Notes: generated from the letters alone by a model not told the origin. Positions 49,863 through 59,448 are shown, numbered from the stretch's first letter. The stretch: 64,000 nucleotides of DNA from JAPOXR01 sp964291445 (GCA_964291445.2 OZ219863.1:851496-915495); one strand, 5' to 3'. Made by a program: numbers and translations.

Positions 49863-51095
49863 TCAATCCCTTCGCAGGATGATCCTCAGATGGTCTTCAG
49901 TGACGATGAATTCCGGCTCTGTACCGCCGTGTTCCGCAAGGAGCGGAACGATCCTGCCTCGCACCCCCATGCCTCCCTCATCCACGTAACCGTAGTCTCG
50001 CAGAACACCGACAATGGCCGGGTTGCGCGCAGATCGCCCGCCCGCAAGCACTTTCCCAACCGTCATTGAGCCGTGCAATGCGCCCGGGCTCAACACCTCC
50101 AGGCGATCCGCATAGCGCACGATCTCGATTTCCTCGCCGCGTGTCCAGTCGCGGTGGGCGAGGGCGTTGACGATTGCCTCGCGTAGCGCCTCCACCGGAT
50201 AGTGCCACCGCCGCTCACCGCGAAACGACGCACCCACCTCGTCTGATTCCTCGGAGACGAATGGCCGAATGGCATCCACGGTTCGTTCAATGAGCCCGCC
50301 TTCCACGCACCACCGATTGCCCGACTCGTCTGTCTTCCAGAGCGCCACCAGCGGGCCATCGATCACCCGGTCATCAAGTGCCCTGTACGATTTTTCCTCA
50401 CCCTCGAACGCCATCCACCGGATACCCGCCTGATGCAAGGACCGGCGCGGCGCGTATCCAAACAGGACAATGCCGGCGATCGTGCACACGGCCGGGCCGT
50501 CCGTGCGCCCGGCCATGAAGCCCAACCCGCACAGGCGCTCCCGCCAATCCTCGTCGTTCGACGGGAGCGACCTGTCCCCTGCGACCATCAACTGGTAGTC
50601 CCTGACCCGGTCCAGGCTCAATGCCTGCAAATCGCTGCCTGAAACCGGCAACAATTCGGCACGCGGCGCACTATCCAGGTAATAGAGCCGCGCCTGCTGC
50701 TCCCGCGTCGCCAACCGGGAGGTGCTGCCGATTCGGACACAGACATCATCCCGGCCTCCGCTCCGGACAACATACGGCCTGGATGCTCCCTGTTCGACGG
50801 TGATGACCGCAACCCGGCGGCGCTAATCGGCCTGAACCTCTTCGTAGACGGGCATGATCACCGGACGCACATGCTGGCCGAATACCGCATCCATCACCCA
50901 ACGCTCCAACCCTGCCCGCCGAATGCCGGTGATGGTGCCGTCATCTTCAACCCCCAGCAGAATGCGGCCGCCCCGACAATTGGCCAGGGCCACGACCTCT
51001 TTCGCCAACTGTTCGGGCCGCAGGTCATCGCGTGCGAACTCCACGCCGGAGTTTTCACCACCCGCGATCAGGTCAAGCAACTCGGCCCTGACCAT
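49863..51095 (-). pseudogene. AlbA_2/Schlafen-type protein with an in-frame amber stop
   Basis: From ATG at 51095 the frame reads MVRAELLDLIAGGENSGVEF and GGRILLGVEDDGTITGIRRA, as in the paralogue at 2458-3675. It stops at TAG (50823-50825) after EEVQAD. The same frame then continues without shift (RRRVAVITVEQGASRPYVVR...) to 49863, with SAPRAELLPVSG, EALREAIVNALAHRDWTRG and a final IILRRD. Domain order matches the paralogue along its full length. A single base change would restore one 410-aa protein. Readthrough cannot be excluded, but a pseudogene is simplest. Confidence 0.85.
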
Positions 51096-51548
51096 CAGAC
51101 ACCCAACCCGTCCTGTCCCGCCATGCGCATTGCCAAGACCCCGCGAAGGCACACGCTTCCCTCATCTCGCCTCCCGGCGCCGCCCGCTCCCCGCCAACAC
51201 CACAATGCAGGTCGCCGGTCCATGTGACATCGCCATGCTGGCCGCCGATCTGTTCCCCTTCGACCTGCCGGCCTGCCAAGACCAGGGCCGCCGGTCTTGC
51301 TCGCACACGGCTTACTTGTCGCGTCCCCTCTTCCAATGAAGATCAGGCCCGTTCTGCATGTCTCCAATCGTCGCCGATGTTGACACGGCCAGAAAGCCGA
51401 CAGGATGCGTGCGCAACCGGCCGCCGGCCACGTTGCGAGGCCGGTGTTTGCACATATTCGGCCACGGCGCGGAGCCCGTATTCGTGCACATCCGGCCACG
51501 ATGCGGAGCGGCTGGTCATGCGGCCGCCACCCCGCGGCCGTTCCTGCC
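51096..51548. other. Gap with no recognised gene, with short repeats
   Basis: About 450 bp between the AlbA_2 pseudogene and livM. Two degenerate copies of GGCCACGnnGCGGAGC (near 51460 and 51495) are visible, but no gene. A terminator for the livM transcript is not obvious. Confidence 0.4.
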
Positions 51549-52631
51549 TCACTGGTCATGCGGAAACGGCCATAGCCGCAGTTTTTCCCTGATTATCCGC
51601 CACAGCTGCGAGATGCCGTGCGGCTCGACGATCAGGAAGAACACGATCAGGCCGCCGATGATGATAAATTCGAAATGAGTCGAGATAGCGGCGTCCCAAC
51701 CAAGGCCGCCAACGAGGATGTTCTTCAGGAGCACCGGTACCAGCACCAGGAAGGCGGCGCCAACGAAGGAGCCGAAGATCGACCCGAGCCCGCCGATGAT
51801 GATCATGAACAGGACCAGGAAGGATTGGTTGATGCCGAAGGCCTCGGTGACCTCGACCGCGCCGAGATAGACGGCAAAGAACAGCGCCCCGGCCACACCG
51901 ATAAAGAAGGACGAGACCGCGAAGGCGGACAGCTTGGCGCGCAAGGGGTCGACGCCGATGATCTCGGCGGCGATGTCCATGTCGCGGATCGCCATCCAGC
52001 TCCTGCCGACCGCACCCCGGGTCAGGTTGCGGGCGATCCAGGCAAACGCCACCACGAAAGCCAGGCAGAACAGGTATTGCGCCGCCGGCGACGTCTCCGG
52101 GCCGGTGACGGCAACGCCGAACAGCGTCCGCTCGGCGGCGTTGATCTGCCCCGAGGCCGAGTAGTTGTAGAACCAGGGAACCTTGTTGAACAGCCAGACG
52201 AGGAAGAACTGCGCCGCCAGCGTGGCCACCGCCAGGTAGAATCCCTTGATCCGCAGCGATGGCAGGCCAAACAGCATGCCGACCAGCGCGGTGATGAGGC
52301 CGGCCAGGAGAATGCAGAACACGATGTTGAGGCCGGGAAAGGCGGTCATCAGCTTGTAGCAGGCATAGGCCCCGACCGCCATGAAGCCGCCGGTGCCCAG
52401 CGACACCTGGCCACAATAGCCGGTCAGGATATTGAGGCCCAGCGCCGCCATCGACCACACCAGGAATGGCACCAGCACCGCGTTCGACCAGTAGTCATTG
52501 ACCAGGAACGGCACCACGCCGAACGCCGCCGCCAGCACCAAATAGTAGCGGTAGCGGTCGAAGGCGACCGGAAAGGTCTGCCCGTCCTCGCGGTAGGACG
52601 CGCTGAATTCGCCAGCCTCGCGGTAGAACAC
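51549..52631 (-). CDS. livM: Branched-chain-type ABC transporter permease LivM
   Basis: The 360-aa protein has eight or more membrane segments, such as YLVLAAAFGVVPFLV, NIVFCILLAGLITALVGMLF and FLVLFMIIIGGLGSIFGSFV. It has the LivM motif NILTGYCGQVSLGTGGFMAV. A GTG start is used at 52631. It forms the membrane channel with LivH. The next downstream gene in the operon should be livK, but an accessory block intervenes. Spacing from livH is about 120 bp and contains a degenerate 30-bp repeat. Confidence 0.93.
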   Translation of the reverse strand: MFYREAGEFSASYREDGQTFPVAFDRYRYYLVLAAAFGVVPFLVNDYWSNAVLVPFLVWSMAALGLNILTGYCGQVSLGTGGFMAVGAYACYKLMTAFPGLNIVFCILLAGLITALVGMLFGLPSLRIKGFYLAVATLAAQFFLVWLFNKVPWFYNYSASGQINAAERTLFGVAVTGPETSPAAQYLFCLAFVVAFAWIARNLTRGAVGRSWMAIRDMDIAAEIIGVDPLRAKLSAFAVSSFFIGVAGALFFAVYLGAVEVTEAFGINQSFLVLFMIIIGGLGSIFGSFVGAAFLVLVPVLLKNILVGGLGWDAAISTHFEFIIIGGLIVFFLIVEPHGISQLWRIIREKLRLWPFPHDQ

Positions 52632-52754
52632 CGCTCAGACCCCATCACCACGCCGGGACACGGGCCAAATCCTCCCGCACCGCCAACACAGGGTCCAATC
52701 CACTTCACCACGACAAAACATTGGTCGCACCTTCCCATACCGGCAGAACATCGG

Positions 52755-53741
52755 TCACACCCTCTCGATGATGCGCTCGCCAAACAGCCCCTGCGGCCGG
52801 AACACCAGGAACACCAGGGCCAGAACATAGGCGAACCAGTTCTCGGTGGCGCCGCCGATGAGCGGCCCCACCAGGAATTCGAACAGCTTCTCGCCGACGC
52901 CGATGATCAGCCCGCCGACGATGGCGCCGGGAATCGAGGTGAAGCCGCCGAGCATGAGCACCGGCAATGCCTTGAGGGCGATCAGCGACAATGAGAACTG
53001 GACACCGGACTTTGCGCCCCACATGACGCCGGCAACCAGGGCGACGAAGCCAGCAATCGACCATACTACCACCCAGATAAAGCGCAGCGATATCCCCACC
53101 GACAACGCCGCCTGGTGGTCGTCGGCCACTGCCCTGAGGGCGCGGCCGACCCGTGAATACTGCGAGAACACCGTCAGCGACACCACGAGGATGGCGGCAA
53201 CGATGGCGGCAACGATGTCGAGCCGGTCGATGAAGAAGCCATAGCCGAGGAGGTCGTGGGTGGCGATCTCGATGGTGTCGGAGATGCCCTGCGGCACGCC
53301 GACATCGAGTTTCTTGATCTCCGAGCCCCACATCAAATCGCCAAATCCCTCGAGGAAATAGGCAAGGCCGATGGTGGCCATGAACAGGATGACAGGCTCC
53401 TGGTTGATCAGGTGCCGGAGCACTAGGCGCTCGACGAGGATGGCCAGCAGCACCATGACCGCCAGCGCCAGCAGGATGGCCAGCAGTGCCGGCAGGTGCC
53501 AGCCGAAATGATGGACATTGGTGCCGAATACGGCGTTGATCAAATGTGCAAACGGCACCTGGCCGTTCTGGAAGCCAACCAGGGTCAGGGCCGCGAACAG
53601 CGCCATCACCCCCTGGGCATAGTTGAAGACTCCGGAGGCCTTGAAGATCAGCACGAAACCGAGGGCGACCAGCGAGTAGAGGACACCCGTCATCAACCCG
53701 TTCAGCGCCACCTCGATGGCATAAAGAAACTGCTGGTACAC
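52755..53741 (-). CDS. livH: Branched-chain-type ABC transporter permease LivH
   Basis: The 328-aa protein has about eight membrane segments and the LivH start YAIEVALNGLMTGVLYSLVA, followed by LGFVLIFKASGVFNYAQGVM. The motif ALPVLMLGGFTSIPGAIVGG near 265 is the EAA-type loop contacting LivF/LivG. It pairs with LivM. livG ends 12 bp upstream of its start. The last codons overlap the first unit of the degenerate repeat at 52711-52770. Confidence 0.93.
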   Translation of the reverse strand: MYQQFLYAIEVALNGLMTGVLYSLVALGFVLIFKASGVFNYAQGVMALFAALTLVGFQNGQVPFAHLINAVFGTNVHHFGWHLPALLAILLALAVMVLLAILVERLVLRHLINQEPVILFMATIGLAYFLEGFGDLMWGSEIKKLDVGVPQGISDTIEIATHDLLGYGFFIDRLDIVAAIVAAILVVSLTVFSQYSRVGRALRAVADDHQAALSVGISLRFIWVVVWSIAGFVALVAGVMWGAKSGVQFSLSLIALKALPVLMLGGFTSIPGAIVGGLIIGVGEKLFEFLVGPLIGGATENWFAYVLALVFLVFRPQGLFGERIIERV

Positions 53742-53752
53742 GTCATGCCCCC

Positions 53753-54604
53753 CTAATGCGCGACACCGAGATAGGCGTCGATGACATCCTGGCTGCCTCG
53801 GACCTCGTCCGGCGTGCCATCGGCAATCCGCCTTCCATAATCCATGACCACCACCCGGTCCGACAGATCCATGACCACGCCCATGTCATGCTCGATGAGG
53901 GCAATGGTGGTGCCGAACTCGTCATTCACGTCGAGAATGAATCGGCTCATGTCCTCCTTTTCCTCGACATTCATGCCGGCCATCGGCTCGTCCAGCAGCA
54001 AGAGGCGCGGCTCGGCGGCCAGCGCCCGACCTAGCTCGACCCGCTTCTGCAATCCGTAGGGCAGCCTGCCGACCGGTGTCTTGCGGATCGACTGGATCTC
54101 GAGGAAGTCGATGATGTGCTCGACCCGCTCGCGGTGGAGGATCTCTTCCCTTTCGGCCCATCCCCACCAGACCATGTGGGCGAAGATGTTCGGCTTCATC
54201 AGGGTAATGCGCCCGGACATGATGTTGTCGAGCGTCGACATGCCCCGAAACAGGGCTATATTCTGGAAAGTCCGGGCAATGCCCAGGCGCGCGACCTGGT
54301 GTGGCTTCATCGATGGCCGCTTCCTGCCCCTGAACCAGATCTCGCCCTCCTGCGGGTGATAGAAGCCGCTGATGACGTTGAGCATCGACGACTTGCCAGC
54401 ACCGTTCGGCCCGATGATCGCCCGAATCTCGCCCTCGCGGATATCGAATGACACGTCGATGAGCGCCTTCACCCCGCCAAAGCGCAGCGAGACGTTTCGG
54501 ATATCCAGGAGCAGCTCGTTGGCTACCCCCGGCTCGCCGGCGGTCGGAAGCGTCTCTCCTCCCGCTGTGCCCGCCGGTGCCATCGCAGCGCCCTGCACTC
54601 TCAT
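53753..54604 (-). CDS. livG: Branched-chain-type ABC transporter ATPase LivG
   Basis: The 283-aa protein has Walker A GPNGAGKSS (about 68), the LivG-type signature LPYGLQKRVELGRAL (about 187) and Walker B LLLLDEPMAGMN (about 207). The conserved GIARTFQNIALF and IEHDMGVVMDLSDRVVVMDY are also present. The start overlaps the acyl-CoA ligase stop in an ATGA, so translation is coupled. The first 25 residues are Ala/Gly-rich and not conserved. A later Met at position 8 is possible. Confidence 0.94.
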   Translation of the reverse strand: MRVQGAAMAPAGTAGGETLPTAGEPGVANELLLDIRNVSLRFGGVKALIDVSFDIREGEIRAIIGPNGAGKSSMLNVISGFYHPQEGEIWFRGRKRPSMKPHQVARLGIARTFQNIALFRGMSTLDNIMSGRITLMKPNIFAHMVWWGWAEREEILHRERVEHIIDFLEIQSIRKTPVGRLPYGLQKRVELGRALAAEPRLLLLDEPMAGMNVEEKEDMSRFILDVNDEFGTTIALIEHDMGVVMDLSDRVVVMDYGRRIADGTPDEVRGSQDVIDAYLGVAH

Positions 54605-56562
54605 GCCGCTTCCCTGCGATGCCCGACATCCTCCACAGGCACGTCATGGACCACCAGCGTGGCCGAGATCATTCCCTTTCGGCCATCCTCGTAGGTCACC
54701 TCGGTTTCGGCATGGACCTCGGACGAGCCGTCATAGAGCGCCGCCACCAGATCGGCATACTTGTCTTCGATGATACGGCGACGCACCTTCCGAGTCCTGG
54801 TCAGTTCGCCATCATCGGCGTCGAGTTCCTTGTGCAGGATCAGGAAACGGCTGATCTGGCAGCCAGCCAGCATGTCATCGGCGGCCAAGCCGCGATTGGC
54901 CTCGGCGACATGGCTGGCAATCATCTTCCCGACATCCGGATTGCCGGCCAGCTCCTGGTATGAGGAATAGACGATGCCGGTGCGTTCGGCCCAGTTGCCG
55001 ACCGCCACCAAATCGATATTGATGAAGGCAGCACAACTCTCCCGTCCGGCCCCGAACGCTACCGCCTCGAGGATGTTGGCGTAGAATTTGAGCTTGTTCT
55101 CGACATATTTGGGGGCAAACAGCCTGCCATCCTTCATCTTCCCGACATCCTTGGCCCGGTCGATGATCTTCAAATGCCCGCTGCCATCCTCGAAGAAGCC
55201 GGCATCTCCGGTCGCCACCCAGCCCTCCTCGTCCCGGGTCGCCGCCGTGGCCTCCGGGTTGCGATAATACTCGACGAAGACTCCCGGCGAGCGGTAGAAC
55301 ACCTCGCCATTCTCGCCGACCCGCACCTCGACATCGGGGCTCGGCACACCAACGGTGTCAGCCCGCACCTCGCCATCCGGTTGCTGCGTGATGAAGACCG
55401 AGGCCTCGGTTTGCCCGTAGAGCTGTTTCAAATTGATCCCCAGCGACCGGTAGAAGTCGAAGATCTCCGGGCCGATCGCCTCGCCGGCGGTATAGCCGAT
55501 CCTGGTCCGGGTAAGACCGAGCACGTTGCGCAGCGGCCCGTATACGAGCACATTGCCAAGCGCATAGACGAGCCGGTCCGCCAACCCCACATGGCTGCCA
55601 TTCATCATCGCCGGCCCGACTTTCCTGGCGTGGGCCATGAAATACCCGAACATGCGCCGCTTCAGCCAACTGGCATCCTCCATGCGGATCATGACCGAGG
55701 TCAGCATGGTCTCGAAGATGCGTGGCGGGGCAAAGAAATAGGTGGGGCCAATCTCCCGGAGATCCTTCATCATCGTCTCGGGCGATTCCGGGCAGTTGAC
55801 GCAGAAGCCGGTCCAGTAGGCCTGGCCGATCGAGAAGATGAAATCGCCGACCCAGGCCATGGGAAGGTAGGCCAGCACCGAGTCCTCCTCGCCCAACCCG
55901 TCAAATGCGGTCGAGGACCGGGAGGCGGCAACGATGTTGCGATGCGAAAGGATGACCCCCTTCGGATTGCCGGTGGTGCCGGAGGTATAGAGCATGACCG
56001 CCGGCGTCTCCCCGTCCAGCGCCGCCATCCGCCGCTCAAGCTCCTCGCCCCGGGCGGCCCCGGCCTCCCGTCCCAACTCGGTCATCCGGTCCAGCGAGTG
56101 CAGATGCGGGTGAGTGTATTTTCGCAAACCCCTCGGATCGAGATAGACAATGCACTCGATGGCTTTGGCCCGCTCCCCGATCTCCAGCACCTTGTCGACC
56201 TGTTCCTGGTCACCGGCAATGACGAACCGCGCCTGCGAATGCTCGAGCACATAGGCCATCTCGTCGGCCACCGCATCCTGGTAGACCGGCACCGGCACCG
56301 CCCCCACGCATTGTGCTGCCACCATCGACCAATACAATCTCGGCCGGTTCCGCCCGATCACCGCCACATGGTCCCCGGGCTCCACGCCCAGCTCCATCAT
56401 TCCCAGCGCCAGCTCCCGCACCGAAGCCGCCACCTCCGACCAGGACCAGCTCTGCCAGATGCCGAATTCCTTCTCCCTGTTGGCTATCCGCGCCCCAATC
56501 CTGCCAGAATTCCGCACCAGCAGATCCGGTATGGTCTCCTCGCGGTATTCGGTGCTCGCCAT
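54601..56562 (-). CDS. Long-chain acyl-CoA synthetase-like AMP-binding enzyme
   Basis: The 653-aa protein has the AMP-binding P-loop VMLYTSGTTGNPKGVILSHR (about 192), YLPMAWVGDFIFSIGQAYW, KQLYGQTEASVF and motif GWVATGDAGFFEDGSGHLKI. The C-terminal KIIDRAKDVGKMKDGR bears the conserved Lys region. It resembles ligases that lead liv-type operons for long-chain or aromatic acids. The Met at 56562 is preferred because the fold begins there (STEYREETIPDLLVRNSG); a longer frame to 56673 adds a hydrophobic stretch without family match. It is the first gene of the transporter cluster and probably activates the imported acid. Confidence 0.88.
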   Translation of the reverse strand: MASTEYREETIPDLLVRNSGRIGARIANREKEFGIWQSWSWSEVAASVRELALGMMELGVEPGDHVAVIGRNRPRLYWSMVAAQCVGAVPVPVYQDAVADEMAYVLEHSQARFVIAGDQEQVDKVLEIGERAKAIECIVYLDPRGLRKYTHPHLHSLDRMTELGREAGAARGEELERRMAALDGETPAVMLYTSGTTGNPKGVILSHRNIVAASRSSTAFDGLGEEDSVLAYLPMAWVGDFIFSIGQAYWTGFCVNCPESPETMMKDLREIGPTYFFAPPRIFETMLTSVMIRMEDASWLKRRMFGYFMAHARKVGPAMMNGSHVGLADRLVYALGNVLVYGPLRNVLGLTRTRIGYTAGEAIGPEIFDFYRSLGINLKQLYGQTEASVFITQQPDGEVRADTVGVPSPDVEVRVGENGEVFYRSPGVFVEYYRNPEATAATRDEEGWVATGDAGFFEDGSGHLKIIDRAKDVGKMKDGRLFAPKYVENKLKFYANILEAVAFGAGRESCAAFINIDLVAVGNWAERTGIVYSSYQELAGNPDVGKMIASHVAEANRGLAADDMLAGCQISRFLILHKELDADDGELTRTRKVRRRIIEDKYADLVAALYDGSSEVHAETEVTYEDGRKGMISATLVVHDVPVEDVGHRREAA

Positions 56563-56705
56563 GTCCAGAAGTCCGGCCCAAAATCTCCAAGCCGCAAACA
56601 CATAATCCAGCCCACCCCCGAACAAAACCGAATTCTTGGCCGACCCGAGCCAGCCAAAACTCCTGTACTCCATCGCCAATACCCCAGACGACAGATCCTG
56701 CACGC

Positions 56706-56741
56706 AAGAAGGGGTGCCCCCACAGTTGGAGGCGCCCCTTC
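56706..56741 (-). terminator. Terminator between TbpB-like gene and acyl-CoA ligase
   Basis: A 15-bp near-perfect inverted repeat, AGAAGGGGTGCCCCC with its partner GGAGGCGCCCCTTCT, encloses a short loop. It lies 37 bp past the stop of the lipoprotein gene at 56779. Confidence 0.6.
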
Positions 56742-56778
56742 TCTTCGAGATCACCTTGACCGGTTTCAGTCCATGTTG

Positions 56779-57813
56779 TCAGTTGGGTTGACGAACTCCG
56801 AACCAGGCACCAACAAATGCTCCTTGAGCACCGCCTACTTCCGTCCAACTGGCACCCCCGGTTCCTGCCGCAAGGCGCGGCCCCTGATCGTCCCCAATGG
56901 TTGAAAACCTGCCTCCCCAGGAGCCGTCAGTAGACGCCACTGTTGCATCGTCTCGCTCAAACTCGACATTGCTGTCCCTGAATGAGCCGTCTTGTCCAAT
57001 CTGCGCAGCTCCCATCCGCCAGCGTGCCGGAATGTACACGTCCTCAAAGACTCCCGCTTGTCCATTTGCATTGACGCTGACCCCTGAAACGAAGACACCC
57101 GTCTTGCAGCCGACGCACCCCGACACGGTGCCCCGGTCAAAGTTGGCTGTCATTTCAAGATCGCCGGAAAATTCACCGATCTCGCTGCTCGCTGACTGAT
57201 AGGCATAAAAGCCTGCAGCAGTACCGACGTAGGATGCAGAGCCGCTAACGGGGACGTCTGCCGGTCCGTCAATTTCTGGACCGTCAACAAATGCGCCGAT
57301 CTCGGCCCCCGCAACGTCCCCAGAGGCAAGATCACCCTCCACATGCAGCCAATAGCCACCGGCCAGGTAATCGCTGCTGTCCGCATCATTCGAGTTCACA
57401 TAGACCGCAGCGAGGGAGGTTCCCTCGTCCGATTGCTTGACGAGACCATGGCCACGGTAGGAATATTCCGCCAGAACCGGCTGGTAATCGACGCCGACGA
57501 TCTCGTCGGATTCAGAGTCGAGTTGAAGGCTGCTGCCGTCAACACGATCAATGGTCACCTGCACATGACTCCCGTCGAACGCTGTCGAGGCAGCATCTCC
57601 CGTGACGCCGGCCACCGAACCTGCATTTGATGATTGCGTAACGCTGCCGAACGCAGGAAGGTTTGTTGCGGCCTTCTCGGCGGCGCCGGCAGACGCATCC
57701 GGGTCTGCTGCCCGAACATTTGTCGCCGGCGACGTTACAGGAGGCGCATAACTGCCACCCCCGCATCCAGACAAGAGCAGTGTTGAAATCAATACAATCA
57801 TACCAGTACGCAT
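56779..57813 (-). CDS. Lipoprotein with TbpB-like beta-barrel domain
   Basis: The 344-aa protein starts MRTGMIVLISTLLLSGCGGG with a clear lipobox (LLSGC, Cys about 17). A low-complexity linker rich in Ala, Ser and Asp follows to about residue 90. The C-terminal region (about 165-344) has repeated strands such as GEFSGDLEMTANFDRGTVSG and ends GAQGAFVGAWFGVRQ. That last motif is the closing strand of transferrin-binding-protein-like barrels. Iron or other ligand binding at the cell surface is inferred only from the family. It is the neighbour of porin 4 on the same strand, but a terminator separates it from the ligase gene. Confidence 0.75.
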   Translation of the reverse strand: MRTGMIVLISTLLLSGCGGGSYAPPVTSPATNVRAADPDASAGAAEKAATNLPAFGSVTQSSNAGSVAGVTGDAASTAFDGSHVQVTIDRVDGSSLQLDSESDEIVGVDYQPVLAEYSYRGHGLVKQSDEGTSLAAVYVNSNDADSSDYLAGGYWLHVEGDLASGDVAGAEIGAFVDGPEIDGPADVPVSGSASYVGTAAGFYAYQSASSEIGEFSGDLEMTANFDRGTVSGCVGCKTGVFVSGVSVNANGQAGVFEDVYIPARWRMGAAQIGQDGSFRDSNVEFERDDATVASTDGSWGGRFSTIGDDQGPRLAAGTGGASWTEVGGAQGAFVGAWFGVRQPN

Positions 57814-57880
57814 AAGTGGTAACCTCCAATCGACCTGCGGCCGCGATCAGGGCCGGGCTGTTGCAAGATGTTCCGGAATA

Positions 57881-57910
57881 GAAAAAGGAGCGGACAAGCC
57901 GCTCCTTTTC
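57881..57910 (-). terminator. Terminator of porin 4
   Basis: AAAAAGGAGCGG and CCGCTCCTTTT with an ACAAG loop form a hairpin like those of the other porins. It lies 22 bp past the porin 4 stop. Confidence 0.85.
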
Positions 57911-57931
57911 GAATTGGTATGCAGCAAGTGC

Positions 57932-59308
57932 TCAGAACTTGAAGCTAAGACCAATGCTGGCCTTGTTCGATTCATCAACTTTGCCGAAGCCGGCACTCAT
58001 GGTGGCATCACCGCCGAGAGAATGGGTCACGCCCATGCCTACGGCATCCGTTGCCTCTCCCATCTCCGGCTTGCGCCGGCCATAGGACAGAGTGACGGCA
58101 GATGCGCCCATGGTGTATTTCATGTCGGCGCCGATGCCGGTCGCCTCGCCGTCGGGATGTTCCTCATCCGTCTTGACATATAGCAGGTTGGTGGAGATCT
58201 CTCCAGCCGAGAAGCCGGCACCCATGCTGACGGTCTTGTTGCTGTCATAGCCGACACCGATGGTGACGCCGCCAGCCTCGAAGCTCATGCCGAAGGCATA
58301 CTGGGTTTCGGAGTCTTTTCCTTCGACTGCCTCGGTCACGACGACATCGTCGGTATATGTACCTGGTTTTACTTCGTTGTCACCGACCACGTCACCTACG
58401 TCGGCATTACGGTCCCCAGTAGCGCCTGCAGCGGGATTAACGCCGCCAACTCGTCTATCCTTTCCGAAATCATAGTACTTCCGATAGACGTTATAAGCCG
58501 CAATTTGACCAGCGTCATCAACGTCAACTATGGTGGTTGCCGTCGGATCAGCCGTCGGGATTACTTCGCCGTCCTCATTTGTCTTCGGGGTTCCGTCTTC
58601 ATTAAGCACATCTGCAAAACCATTTATGTTGGCGGAAGGACTACCGTCGCTGTCGTGGTCTATGGTGACCGAGTCAGCAGCCCTTACGACATTGTATATG
58701 CTGTCGTATCGGCTATCCACTCGCTCCCTGTCGTCAAACACATACAACACATCATCCAAGTCCACCAAGTACCATTCGTTGGCTGAGCTGCCAGGGATTT
58801 CGATTGAAACAGTTTTGGTGACTGGATCCATTGCCTCAACCGCAGCCGATGTTCCCGCCGAAATGGCGATCGAGATCTGGCCGAAGGTGTTGTCGTAGCG
58901 GAGTTGCGCGGCGGTGGTGCCTCTCAGCCCCTCGGCCTTGTCGTCGACACCGATGTCGAACAGCCCGACATCATTTGTGCCGCCGGCAGTCAGGTCGGCC
59001 GCATCATTGCCACCGATGGTCAGCGTACCGAAGGAGCCGCTCACATGCACGGTGCCGGTATTGATCGCCTTGTCACTGACATCAAAGCCAGCAGATGCGC
59101 CAAACGTCAAACCGCCATCGGTGGTGCCGGAGCCGGTGAAGTCGACGCCGATTTCATGCTTGAATTCGTGCTTTGACTTTCCTCCGGTTGCCTCTGAATT
59201 GTAGTCCACGCCCATCTTGGCATCGCCGTCGAGCGTGAATGCCATCTCGGCAAATGCCGCACCGCCTGCCAGGGAAAGGGCAGTCGATGCAATCAACAGT
59301 TTCTTCAT
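57932..59308 (-). CDS. Outer-membrane porin 4 (Rhodobacter-type)
   Basis: The 458-aa protein shares the signal peptide, first barrel part (KSKHEFKHEIGVDFTGSGTT, almost the same as porin 2) and the C-terminal barrel (FGMSFEAGGVTIGVGYDSNK to SFKF) with the other porins. The middle (roughly 58315-58860) is unrelated, with SANEWYLVDLDDVLYVFDDR. It is the shortest of the four. N-terminal parts of porins 2 and 4 are closer to each other than to porins 1 and 3, while the middles differ, which fits recombination. General channel function is expected. Confidence 0.9.
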   Translation of the reverse strand: MKKLLIASTALSLAGGAAFAEMAFTLDGDAKMGVDYNSEATGGKSKHEFKHEIGVDFTGSGTTDGGLTFGASAGFDVSDKAINTGTVHVSGSFGTLTIGGNDAADLTAGGTNDVGLFDIGVDDKAEGLRGTTAAQLRYDNTFGQISIAISAGTSAAVEAMDPVTKTVSIEIPGSSANEWYLVDLDDVLYVFDDRERVDSRYDSIYNVVRAADSVTIDHDSDGSPSANINGFADVLNEDGTPKTNEDGEVIPTADPTATTIVDVDDAGQIAAYNVYRKYYDFGKDRRVGGVNPAAGATGDRNADVGDVVGDNEVKPGTYTDDVVVTEAVEGKDSETQYAFGMSFEAGGVTIGVGYDSNKTVSMGAGFSAGEISTNLLYVKTDEEHPDGEATGIGADMKYTMGASAVTLSYGRRKPEMGEATDAVGMGVTHSLGGDATMSAGFGKVDESNKASIGLSFKF

Positions 59309-59448
59309 TTCATCCTCGTCACTTGAATTGTTGTCTCTTCGGTGGAGGAGATGGTCTTCCTGAGCCCACCGTGCGAATGCGACAATCAATGGCGGATGGG
59401 GGCGGTATTATGGAGTCGCCTCAAGGAACTGTATGGGGTGGCCTGAGG
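59309..59448 (-). promoter_or_regulatory. Conserved porin leader block, porin 4
   Basis: This is the same leader as before porins 1-3, closest to the porin 1 and 2 copies, with a single CAGTTCC in place of CGGTTCC. It ends the conserved part sharply near 59448. Confidence 0.6.

Noticed and set aside
55174..56904. Plus-strand frame of 576 codons
   Set aside because: It is antisense to the acyl-CoA ligase, whose motifs are complete. Composition is typical of a GC-rich shadow.
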